Origin: an uncultured delta proteobacterium | GTDB lineage: Bacteria > Myxococcota_A > Polyangia > Polyangiales > Polyangiaceae | Assembly: GCA_903892415.1 (NCBI GenBank) | Contig: CAITIQ010000506.1 | Coordinates: 1-64,000 of the forward strand | DNA: 64,000 nucleotides | Reading direction: 5' to 3' | Shown: in pieces, positions 22,885 through 32,331 of the stretch | Layout: each line of letters begins with the position of its first letter | Position numbering within the stretch: position 1 is the stretch's first letter | Notes under the pieces: generated by a model | Database searches by the model: none | Seen by the model: only the letters and a program-made list of their open reading frames with translations | What the model was told of the DNA's origin: nothing | Program-made: the position numbers and the translations under genes

Positions 22885-24855
22885 ATGAACCCGGAACCGG
22901 GAACCCTCGTCGGCCAGGTACGGCTGATTTCGCTGCTTGGTCGCGGCGGAATGGGCAGCGTTTGGCAGGCGCACCACGAGGGCCTCGGCATCAACGTGGC
23001 GGTAAAGTTCATCTCGAGCGACCTGCTCGAATCGAATAACCCCCTCGTTTTGGCGCGCTTCTCGCGCGAAGCAAAGCTCGTTGCCCGGCTGGACAGCCGT
23101 CACATCGTGCGCGTGATGGACCATGGCGTCGCCGAGATGGGTCCGTTCATCGTGATGGAGATGTTGCGTGGGATCAGCTTGGCCGACGAGCTAAGCAACC
23201 TGCGCCGCCTCGCTCCGATGCGCGTCGTGCAAGTGATCGAAGAGGTCGCCGCCGGGCTGGATCACGCGCATGCGCTCGACATCGTTCATCGCGACATCAA
23301 GCCCGCGAACATTTTCTTGTGTGAGTCGGAGCAAGGTCAGTTCGCGAAGATCCTCGACTTCGGCATCGCTAAGTCGGACAAGCTGGCGGAGTCGCTGGGC
23401 GCTTCCACCTCCACAGGCGGCCTAATCGGAACGCCGCAATACATGAGCCCCGAACAGCTGATGCGCGCCGGGGCCGTCAGCAAAGACGCTGACATCTGGG
23501 CGTTGGCGGTGGTCGCATACGAGAGCCTCACCGGGAAACTACCGTTTGCGGAAGAGACCTTGGCTGCGACGCTGGTGGCCATCACCAAGGCCATCGTGGC
23601 GCCGCCGAGCAGCACCGTGCCGGGCCTGGCACCGGATCTGGATCGCTTCTTTCGCAAGGCGTTCGACGCCGAGCCGGCGCGCCGTTTTACTTCCGCCGGC
23701 GCGCTCGCTGCGGCGTTCGCCGCGGCCGCGGCTGGCAGCAGCCCGCCCTCGGTTCGCGTCGAATCGCCCGCTGCAACCAACGCTGACCTGGGTACGGCCG
23801 AGTTCCTCGCCTTGCAACAAGCCCCCAGCGCCACGCCCAATGCAGCCGCCTTTGCGCCCACCGAACCGCATGTCACGCTGCCTTCGGCACCTCGCCCACA
23901 AAGGCGCGGGGGCATCGCGGCGATGATCGGCACGCTAGTGGTCACCGGCATCGGGGTGAGCGCGGCGATTCTCTCGCGGCCATCACCACCGCCCGCCCCT
24001 CCAGCAACAGCGAGCGAGCTTGGCTCAGCCGTACCGATGCCGTCGCTTGCACCGAGTGCGTCCGCCTCTGTCTCGGTTCAGACCAGCGCGACGCCCATCG
24101 TCTCCGCCGCGCCGAAGCTCGCTCAGCTCAACCTCACCCATCTGCCCGAAGGGACCGGCCAAAGCTCAGCTTCCTTCTTTTCAGCCTTCGATGTGGCGCG
24201 AGAGACGGGGGATGAGAACGCCACGCTGCTCGAAGCGCAGCGAGCTTGCGAACGCAAACAGCTGTCGCTTTGCACCGAGGGACAATGGCTGCGCGCTTGT
24301 GAATTGCACCCGGCGCTCGGGACGCGAGCTTCCTGGACGCTGACCACCGATCCGAGCGGCATGATCGTGCGCGGTGGGCAGGGCTGTTCGAGCAAGGCGC
24401 TGATCGCGCCCGAGACGCGCTCTCCTGACATCGTCGGCGTTTGCTGCTCGCGGGCGGTGGGCATGACCAGCAGCGGCAACACGAGTGCGCCGTTCCTCAA
24501 GAGCACCAGCAACCAAATTTTGCAGGTCGAGCGCGTGCTCAACGCCTCCAATGGGCCGGAGTTCGCTCGGCTTTCCGCGAGTGAGGTGAACTTCTTCGGC
24601 AAGCGCACCAGTCGCGACGCGTTGGTCGAGGTGATCAATTGGTACGGCAAGAAGTCGTCCAACTACTTCGAGCGTTGCTCTGTTGAACTGCGTGCCAGCG
24701 GGGTCGAACGAGGCTGGCTCGCCGAGTGCACGGGTATGCAGGTCGGAGGCTCGAACATGGTCTCCTTCGTGCGCACGGTGCGCTTCATGGAAGGCCAGCT
24801 CGACGAGCTGCGTGAGCTCAAAGCCCCGCGCGCCGTCGCGCCGAAAGCCCCTTGA
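22885..24855 (+). CDS. Ser/Thr protein kinase with TM and extracytoplasmic FGE-like Cys-rich module
   Basis: 656 aa from ATG 22885; the longer frame overlaps the DoxX gene. Kinase domain 1-285: GRGGMGSVW, Lys41 in VAVKF, VHRDIKPAN, ILDFGIAKS and MSPEQL, all intact. TM near 345-365 (GIAAMIGTLVVTGIGVSAAIL). Outside the membrane, EAQRACERKQLSLCTEGQWLRACEL and later GVCCSRAVG resemble a reduced formylglycine-generating-enzyme/lectin-like module, followed by a final 120-residue domain of NTF2-like appearance. This could be the sensing part. The ATG of the MFS gene overlaps the stop, so the transporter is translationally coupled. Confidence 0.92.
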   Translation: MNPEPGTLVGQVRLISLLGRGGMGSVWQAHHEGLGINVAVKFISSDLLESNNPLVLARFSREAKLVARLDSRHIVRVMDHGVAEMGPFIVMEMLRGISLADELSNLRRLAPMRVVQVIEEVAAGLDHAHALDIVHRDIKPANIFLCESEQGQFAKILDFGIAKSDKLAESLGASTSTGGLIGTPQYMSPEQLMRAGAVSKDADIWALAVVAYESLTGKLPFAEETLAATLVAITKAIVAPPSSTVPGLAPDLDRFFRKAFDAEPARRFTSAGALAAAFAAAAAGSSPPSVRVESPAATNADLGTAEFLALQQAPSATPNAAAFAPTEPHVTLPSAPRPQRRGGIAAMIGTLVVTGIGVSAAILSRPSPPPAPPATASELGSAVPMPSLAPSASASVSVQTSATPIVSAAPKLAQLNLTHLPEGTGQSSASFFSAFDVARETGDENATLLEAQRACERKQLSLCTEGQWLRACELHPALGTRASWTLTTDPSGMIVRGGQGCSSKALIAPETRSPDIVGVCCSRAVGMTSSGNTSAPFLKSTSNQILQVERVLNASNGPEFARLSASEVNFFGKRTSRDALVEVINWYGKKSSNYFERCSVELRASGVERGWLAECTGMQVGGSNMVSFVRTVRFMEGQLDELRELKAPRAVAPKAP

Positions 24856-26126
24856 TGAACACCCAACCCAGTTCGAGCGCCGAAGCGCCGTCGCTCTACA
24901 GCCCTTACCGCTTCGCGATCTGGGGCACGACCTGGCTCTCCTACTTAACCTACTATTTCGGCCGCAAAGGCCTGCCCATCGCCAAGACCAGCATCGCTGA
25001 AAACTTCGGTTCTTCGGCGCTCTCTGGCGTGGATACCGGGTACCTCGCGGCCTACGCCGCCGGCCAATATTTGCACGGCTTTTGGGGGGACCGTGTGGGC
25101 GCGCGCTGGCTTGTTTCGCTGGGCATGGTGGGCTCGGCGCTTTGCTGTTTCGCCTTCGGTGCGTCCTCCTTGGCGGCGCTGTTCTTCATCGCCTTCCTGG
25201 CCAATGGCTTTTTCCAAGCCACCGGCTGGCCCGGAAACATCAAGGCCATGGCCGAATGGACCACCCCGCAGAACCGCGGCTCGGTGATGGGCTTCTGGGC
25301 CTCCTGCTACCAAGTGGGCGGCATCGTGGCGACCGTGTTTGCTACCTGGATGATGAGCCGATGGGGCTGGCGCAGCGCCTTCTGGGGACCCGCGCTGGTG
25401 ATCCTCGCCGTGGCCGCGTTGGTCTTTCTGGTGGTCCGCAGTCCGCGCTCGGTGAGCACGACTCCGCCCAGTGAGCAGCGCAAAGAAGATCGCGAGCTCC
25501 AGCGCAGCGCCCGCCGAGCCCTGCTTCGAAACCCGCGCATCTACGCGTATGGCGTCAGCTACTTCTTCATCAAACTGATGCGCTACAGCCTACTGTTTTG
25601 GCTGCCGACGTATCTCGAGAAGGCGCTGCACTACGACAAGTCGACGGCCGGCTATCTATCGACCTCATTCGAGGTCGGAGGCGTGGTCGGGACCATCGCT
25701 TTGGGTTTGCTTTCGGATCGGCTGCGCAAGCTTTCGCGCGCTGGCTGGGCCTTCGGCTCGCTGATGCTGCTGCCCTTGGCGCTGCTGCTGTATTTGCGCA
25801 TCGGTGGGATTGGGCTCGAGGCGAACTTCGTTGCCATGGCGCTGATTGGCTTCCTCTTGTTCGGGCCAGACGCCATTCTTTCCGGTGCAGCGGCGCAAGA
25901 CGCAGGCGGTCCCAAAGCCGCTGCCATCGCCGCGGGCCTCGTCAACGGCATTGGCTCACTTGGAGCGGTGCTGCAGGAAGCGGTCACCAAAGGCGTGTCT
26001 CAACGTTATGGCTGGGACGCGCTGTTCGTCGTGTTCATCGCCTTTGCGTTGCTCGCAGCGGTAACACTTTTGCCGGTGCTGCGCGAACGGAAGGCCAGCC
26101 CAGCCGACGCGATCACAAACTCGTGA
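24855..26126 (+). CDS. MFS transporter, organophosphate:phosphate antiporter-like
   Basis: 423 aa, about 12 TM segments. The N-terminal YRFAIWGTTWLSYLTYYFGRK, HGFWGDRVGARWLVSLGM (MFS loop 2-3) and NGFFQATGWPGNIKAMAEW fit the OPA subfamily (GlpT/UhpT/UhpC), where Arg residues bind organic phosphates. Substrate not predictable here; UhpC-like members act as sensors. Start ATG 24855 overlaps the kinase stop (TGATG), so kinase and transporter are made together. 3' end overlaps the convergent pseudogene by 14 bp. Confidence 0.9.
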   Translation: MNTQPSSSAEAPSLYSPYRFAIWGTTWLSYLTYYFGRKGLPIAKTSIAENFGSSALSGVDTGYLAAYAAGQYLHGFWGDRVGARWLVSLGMVGSALCCFAFGASSLAALFFIAFLANGFFQATGWPGNIKAMAEWTTPQNRGSVMGFWASCYQVGGIVATVFATWMMSRWGWRSAFWGPALVILAVAALVFLVVRSPRSVSTTPPSEQRKEDRELQRSARRALLRNPRIYAYGVSYFFIKLMRYSLLFWLPTYLEKALHYDKSTAGYLSTSFEVGGVVGTIALGLLSDRLRKLSRAGWAFGSLMLLPLALLLYLRIGGIGLEANFVAMALIGFLLFGPDAILSGAAAQDAGGPKAAAIAAGLVNGIGSLGAVLQEAVTKGVSQRYGWDALFVVFIAFALLAAVTLLPVLRERKASPADAITNS

Positions 26127-26667
26127 TGACGTTGAACTCGATCGCATCGTCGCGCACTTGATGCGTGACGCTGGCTCTGCGACCGATGGCCTGAAGCAAC
26201 GCCTCTGCGCCGCGCGCCACCGAGACGATGTCGACCGGCTCTGCCGCGGGCCAGCCGCTGAGACGCAAGCGGGCCTGGCCGGGGCCCAAGAGCGAGGCCT
26301 CGAGCTTGCCCTGATCGAACGCCTTCTCGAACAACATCGGCGCTCGCATCACGATCGCTCGGTCGTCGATCATGCGACCGAGCAGGATCGCCCACGGGCC
26401 TCGCAGCGCCTCGCGCACACTCTAAGCGACGACCTCGCCGGCGAGCTGCAACGGGTCTTGCCCAAGCTCCCCCGCCACGGCCAACGTCACCGCCCGCGCT
26501 GAGGACTGCGCACACCAGGAGAGGATGCCCGCCGATTCATAATCCTCCCGCTCCGCTGCAGACACGCGAGCAAGCGCGCGCTCGTAACCGTTACCAGCCA
26601 TCCTGCGAAGGACTTCTCGTTGGCGGACAATCAGCAGTCCGCGAACTCGCGTGGTGGTGGCGTTCAC
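26113..26667 (-). pseudogene. TIGR02265/DUF2378-like protein interrupted by an in-frame TAG
   Basis: From GTG 26667 (GGAGG 6 nt upstream) the frame is open to a TAG at 26422-26424 and continues in the same frame to 26113 with no other stop. Joined it gives about 185 residues, the usual length of the Myxococcota paralogous family TIGR02265/DUF2378. The first half has VRGLLIVRQREVLRRMAG; the second has the typical MRAPMLFEKAFDQGKLEASL and ARLRLSGWPAAEPV and ends in a short beta strand. Either a recent nonsense mutation, a sequencing error, or two cooperating pieces (the second part has GTG 26418). Function of the family is unknown. Confidence 0.72.
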
Positions 26668-26707
26668 TCCACCCTCCAACTAATCGACTCACGTTCGTGG
26701 CAACAGC

Positions 26708-27244
26708 CTAGAACTGACCCAGGCGATTGGCCAGCTCGACCACCGTATTCCAATTGCGCAAGGTCACCGGCGAGCCTGCCAGCTTGTCGAGCACCGCTGG
26801 CGTCAGCTTGGTCTTCGCGAAACCATCGACGAAGTCGATCCACAATAGATCGTCGCGCACGGCGAGCTGTTCCTTCGTCGCGCGCGCGGTCAGCGCTGCT
26901 TGCGCTTCGGCCACGATCGGTTTCTTCGCAAAACCGACATGCAGCAATTTGGGACGACTCTGTTCCGCGTCCGCAAACGGACTCGACTGCGTCCGCGCGA
27001 GATAGTCGCTTGCCTCGAGCACCACCACTGGGATCGAAAAACCGAAGGCTCGCTCGAGTTCACGCTCCAGCGAGAGCGTCAGTGGTGCGAGCGGAACGTC
27101 ACTCTCGAACAGCAGGTTGCCACTCTGAATGTAGGTTTCAATTTTGGTGCAGCCCAACGCTTCGGCGACCTCTCGCAGCTGGGCCATCGGCACCTTCCGC
27201 TTGCCACCAACATTGATCCCACGCAACAGCGCTACGGCTCGCAT
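26708..27244 (-). CDS. DUF1697 family protein
   Basis: 178 aa from ATG 27244 (MRAVALLRGINVGG); an ATG at 27256 would add four residues ahead of the family's normal start. The DUF1697 hallmarks are present: ALLRGINVGGKRKVPMAQLRE at the N-terminus, YIQSGNLLFES in the middle, and LTPAVLDKL..VTLRNWNTV at the C-terminus. Function of the family is unknown; the fold is alpha/beta. It is divergent from hmgA with a 53-bp gap. Confidence 0.9.
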   Translation of the reverse strand: MRAVALLRGINVGGKRKVPMAQLREVAEALGCTKIETYIQSGNLLFESDVPLAPLTLSLERELERAFGFSIPVVVLEASDYLARTQSSPFADAEQSRPKLLHVGFAKKPIVAEAQAALTARATKEQLAVRDDLLWIDFVDGFAKTKLTPAVLDKLAGSPVTLRNWNTVVELANRLGQF

Positions 27245-27297
27245 GGGCGGCAGCATAGCTGCTCGCAGCGGGATGGATTAGCGTTGCCCAGCGTCGT

Positions 27298-28605
27298 ATG
27301 AACAGCACCGCCTACCTCTCTGGCTTCGGGAATGAGTTTGCAACGGAGGCTCGGCCCGGCGTGCTGCCGGAAGGTCGCAATTCACCGCAGAGGCCGGCGT
27401 TAGGCCTGTACGCCGAGCAACTCTCGGGCACGGCCTTCACCGCGCCACGCGGTGAAAACCGCCGCTCCTGGCTGTACCGTCTGCGGCCGAGCGCCGAGCA
27501 CCCGCCCTTTCGTTTGCATGAGCAACGCGGATGGTTGAGCGGTCCCTTCGAGGGGCCGGTATCGCCCAACCGTTTGCGCTGGAACCCACTTCCTTTCGCT
27601 GGAGCGCCCACCGACTTCGTCAGCGGTATGTTCACGTACGGCGGGAACGGCTCGCCGGCGCAGCAATCGGGAGCCGCCATCCACGGCTATGTGGCTAGCC
27701 TTTCGATGACCGATGCGGCCTTCTTCAACGCCGACGGAGAGCTCTTGATCGTGCCGCAAGAAGGCGCGCTGCGCTTGGTCACCGAGTTGGGCGTGCTGCT
27801 CGTAGAGCCGTCGGAGATCGCGGTGATCCCGCGCGGAATGCGCGTGCGCGTGGAGCTGATTTCGGCCGCCGCGGAGGGTGAAGCCGCTCGCCCGGCGCGC
27901 GGTTACGTATGTGAGAACTACGGCGCGCCCTTCCGCCTGCCCGAGCTCGGTCCCATTGGCTCCAACGGTCTGGCCAACCCTCGTGACTTTCTCACGCCGT
28001 GTGCGGCCTTCGAGCAGGTCGAGCGGCCCACCTTGCTGGTGCAAAAGTTCCACGGTCAGCTCTGGTCCACCACCGTGCAGCACTCGCCGTTCAACGTGGT
28101 CGGGTGGCATGGCAACTACGCGCCGTACAAGTACGACCTGCGCAAGTTCAACACCATCGGCACGGTCAGCTTCGATCATCCGGACCCTTCGATCTTCACG
28201 GTGCTCACCTCGCCCACCGACACGCGCGGGACCGCCAACGTTGACTTCGTCATCTTCCCGCCGCGCTGGATGGTGGGTGAAAACACCTTCCGCCCGCCGT
28301 GGTTCCACCGCAACGTGATGAGCGAGTTCATGGGCTTGATCCACGGCGCCTACGACGCCAAGGCGGATGGCTTCGTGCCGGGCGGCGCCTCGCTCCACAA
28401 CTGCATGAGCGCACACGGGCCAGACGTTGCCACCACAGCCAAGGCCATGTCGGCCGAGCTCGTGCCGCACAAGATCGACTCGACGTTGGCCTTCATGTTC
28501 GAGACGCGCTTGGTGATCGCCCCAACAGACCAAGCGCTCGGTAGCCCTGCCCATCAGCAAAACTATGACGCTTGCTGGCAGGGCTTTCCGAGCTCCCGCC
28601 TTTAA
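27298..28605 (+). CDS. hmgA: homogentisate 1,2-dioxygenase
   Basis: 435 aa, the normal family length. Opens the ring of homogentisate to maleylacetoacetate in tyrosine/phenylalanine breakdown; cytoplasmic, non-haem Fe(II). The N-terminus [13 protein letters not shown] is the family signature. Iron ligands are visible: His337 and Glu343 in [18 protein letters not shown] and His367 in GASLHNCMS, matching human His335, Glu341 and His371. The downstream steps (maleylacetoacetate isomerase, fumarylacetoacetase) are not in the window, although a GST-fold protein lies at 35241. The membrane-protein gene begins 3 bp after the stop. Confidence 0.97.
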   Translation: MNSTAYLSGFGNEFATEARPGVLPEGRNSPQRPALGLYAEQLSGTAFTAPRGENRRSWLYRLRPSAEHPPFRLHEQRGWLSGPFEGPVSPNRLRWNPLPFAGAPTDFVSGMFTYGGNGSPAQQSGAAIHGYVASLSMTDAAFFNADGELLIVPQEGALRLVTELGVLLVEPSEIAVIPRGMRVRVELISAAAEGEAARPARGYVCENYGAPFRLPELGPIGSNGLANPRDFLTPCAAFEQVERPTLLVQKFHGQLWSTTVQHSPFNVVGWHGNYAPYKYDLRKFNTIGTVSFDHPDPSIFTVLTSPTDTRGTANVDFVIFPPRWMVGENTFRPPWFHRNVMSEFMGLIHGAYDAKADGFVPGGASLHNCMSAHGPDVATTAKAMSAELVPHKIDSTLAFMFETRLVIAPTDQALGSPAHQQNYDACWQGFPSSRL

Positions 28606-28608
28606 GCG

Positions 28609-29289
28609 ATGGAAGGTCACGGCGTCGACTTCAAGCAATCGGCGAAGGCATTGGCCAAAGCGCTGGCCAAGGCCACCTTCGGCGCGGTGTTGAGCGGAGG
28701 CGCGGTGCTGAGCACCTTCTTCCTGCTGAACCTCGGCTTGAGCTTCGCCTTCTTTCTGCTCGGTGGCTTCGCCGGTGGGGGTCATGGCTCCTTCATCATG
28801 TTGCCCGTGGCAGTGCTGCCCTTCGTCCCGTTCGTGGCGCTCGCCTACGTCTTCACGCAGAAGCGCGCGGTGATGTCGATCGCCGCAGCCGCCCTCAATT
28901 CGCAGGCGGAAAATCTGGCCAAACTCGGGACCCACTACCTCGGCCGCTTCCTCGAGCAGCGTGACAAAGCCGAACACGGCGCCAAGCTGCGCGAAGGCTT
29001 CGATAAAGCCTGGTCGCGCTTCTTGCGAGCGTCGGAAGCACCGTGGCCGGTGCGCTTGGTGTTGAGTCAACTCACCGGCCGCGTGCCGATGGGCGAGATC
29101 GTTCGCGAGCTCGGCGAGCAGCAAACCCCCGCTGAAGACGTGCCGCGACGCGCGATGGAGCAGGTGGTTTCGCGGGCGATCGAGGAGCACGTGGCGCCCT
29201 CCTGGTTAGCGACCGTGTTGCTCTTGGTCGCTAACCTGGCGTGGCTGCCGCTGTGTTTGTGGCTGGCGAACCTCTGGCTCGCCCGCTGA
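28609..29289 (+). CDS. membrane protein of unknown function
   Basis: 226 aa. Two adjacent TM segments near the N-terminus (AVLSGGAVLSTFFLLNLGLSF/AFFLLGG and IMLPVAVLPFVPFVALAYVF), a helical cytoplasmic-like centre (RFLEQRDKAEHGAKLREGFDKAW) and a C-terminal TM (LATVLLLVANLAWLPLCLWL). No family recognised. Only 3 bp after hmgA, so co-transcribed, but nothing links it to aromatic catabolism. Converges with maeB, 10 bp apart. Confidence 0.72.
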   Translation: MEGHGVDFKQSAKALAKALAKATFGAVLSGGAVLSTFFLLNLGLSFAFFLLGGFAGGGHGSFIMLPVAVLPFVPFVALAYVFTQKRAVMSIAAAALNSQAENLAKLGTHYLGRFLEQRDKAEHGAKLREGFDKAWSRFLRASEAPWPVRLVLSQLTGRVPMGEIVRELGEQQTPAEDVPRRAMEQVVSRAIEEHVAPSWLATVLLLVANLAWLPLCLWLANLWLAR

Positions 29290-29299
29290 GCGAACGGGC

Positions 29300-31585
<2,286 letters not shown>

Positions 31586-31613
31586 GGCGCCTTTCTACGC
31601 TAAGCTCCACGCG

Positions 31614-32318
31614 GTGTGTGGCCGATTCACGCTCACGGTGCCCGGCTTCGACGAACTTTGCGAAGCGCTCGGGCTGACAGCGGAGCCGGCAGCGACTGCC
31701 CTCTATCAACCGCGCTACAACATCGCGCCCAGCAACCTCACCTGGGTCCTCACCACGCCGCACGACGATGAGCCGCCGCAGCTGAGTCAATCGCGCTGGG
31801 GCTACCAAGGAGCGGGGAGGGCAGGACGCGCCAAGCCGCTACGCAACGCGCGCGCCGAGCTCCTGGGGAAGGCGGTCCCCTTCGAACTCGCGCTTACGCA
31901 ACGACGCTGCATTGTTGTCGCGGATGGGTTTCTCGAGTGGCACTCGAAGGACGCTGACCGGCGGCCGTATTGGTTTCGTCCGAGCGATCACGGCCTTTTG
32001 CTGCTGGCCGGTGTGTACGCCGAGAGCGAGCCGGTGAGCAGCTTTGCGATCGTGACCTGCGCAGCCAATGCTGATGTGCAAGACCTTCACCCCCGAATGC
32101 CTCGCCTGCTCGATCGGAGCGAGGCGAGCGCGTGGTTAGAGCCAGGGTGGGCCCAACTGCTGACTCCGCCGCCTGCTGGACGGCTACACAAGACCCGCGT
32201 CTCCCAACGCGTGAACGCGGTCCGAAACGATGACCCAGCCTGCTTGTTTCCTGAAGACGGACCAGCGGCCGGGACCAACCTGGAGCTGTTCGCTTCGCTC
32301 GCACGATCGAACTCCTGA
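31614..32318 (+). CDS. SRAP-domain abasic-site shield protein (HMCES/YedK-like)
   Basis: 234 aa. GTG 31614 is chosen although the frame opens upstream (ATG 31575), because it gives M-C-G-R-F: after Met removal Cys2 is the residue that forms a thiazolidine crosslink with abasic sites in single-stranded DNA. Other SRAP features: PRYNIAPSN, LRNARAE, the catalytic Glu in VADGFLEW, and the conserved His in LHPRMPRLL. Protects abasic sites in ssDNA at replication forks. It is followed 14 bp later by uvrA on the same strand, so a DNA-damage operon is plausible. C-terminus extends about 25 residues beyond the fold. Confidence 0.92.
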   Translation: MCGRFTLTVPGFDELCEALGLTAEPAATALYQPRYNIAPSNLTWVLTTPHDDEPPQLSQSRWGYQGAGRAGRAKPLRNARAELLGKAVPFELALTQRRCIVVADGFLEWHSKDADRRPYWFRPSDHGLLLLAGVYAESEPVSSFAIVTCAANADVQDLHPRMPRLLDRSEASAWLEPGWAQLLTPPPAGRLHKTRVSQRVNAVRNDDPACLFPEDGPAAGTNLELFASLARSNS

Positions 32319-32331
32319 GGTATAACGCCGC

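Noticed and set aside
26422-26424. Pyrrolysine at the TAG in the TIGR02265 gene
   Set aside because: Pyl is restricted mostly to methylamine metabolism and no pyl gene or motif is present; nonsense mutation is simpler.
27400-29190. 596-codon open frame opposite hmgA and the membrane-protein gene
   Set aside because: His/Arg/Glu-rich mirror of high-GC coding sequence; hmgA is unambiguous on the plus strand.
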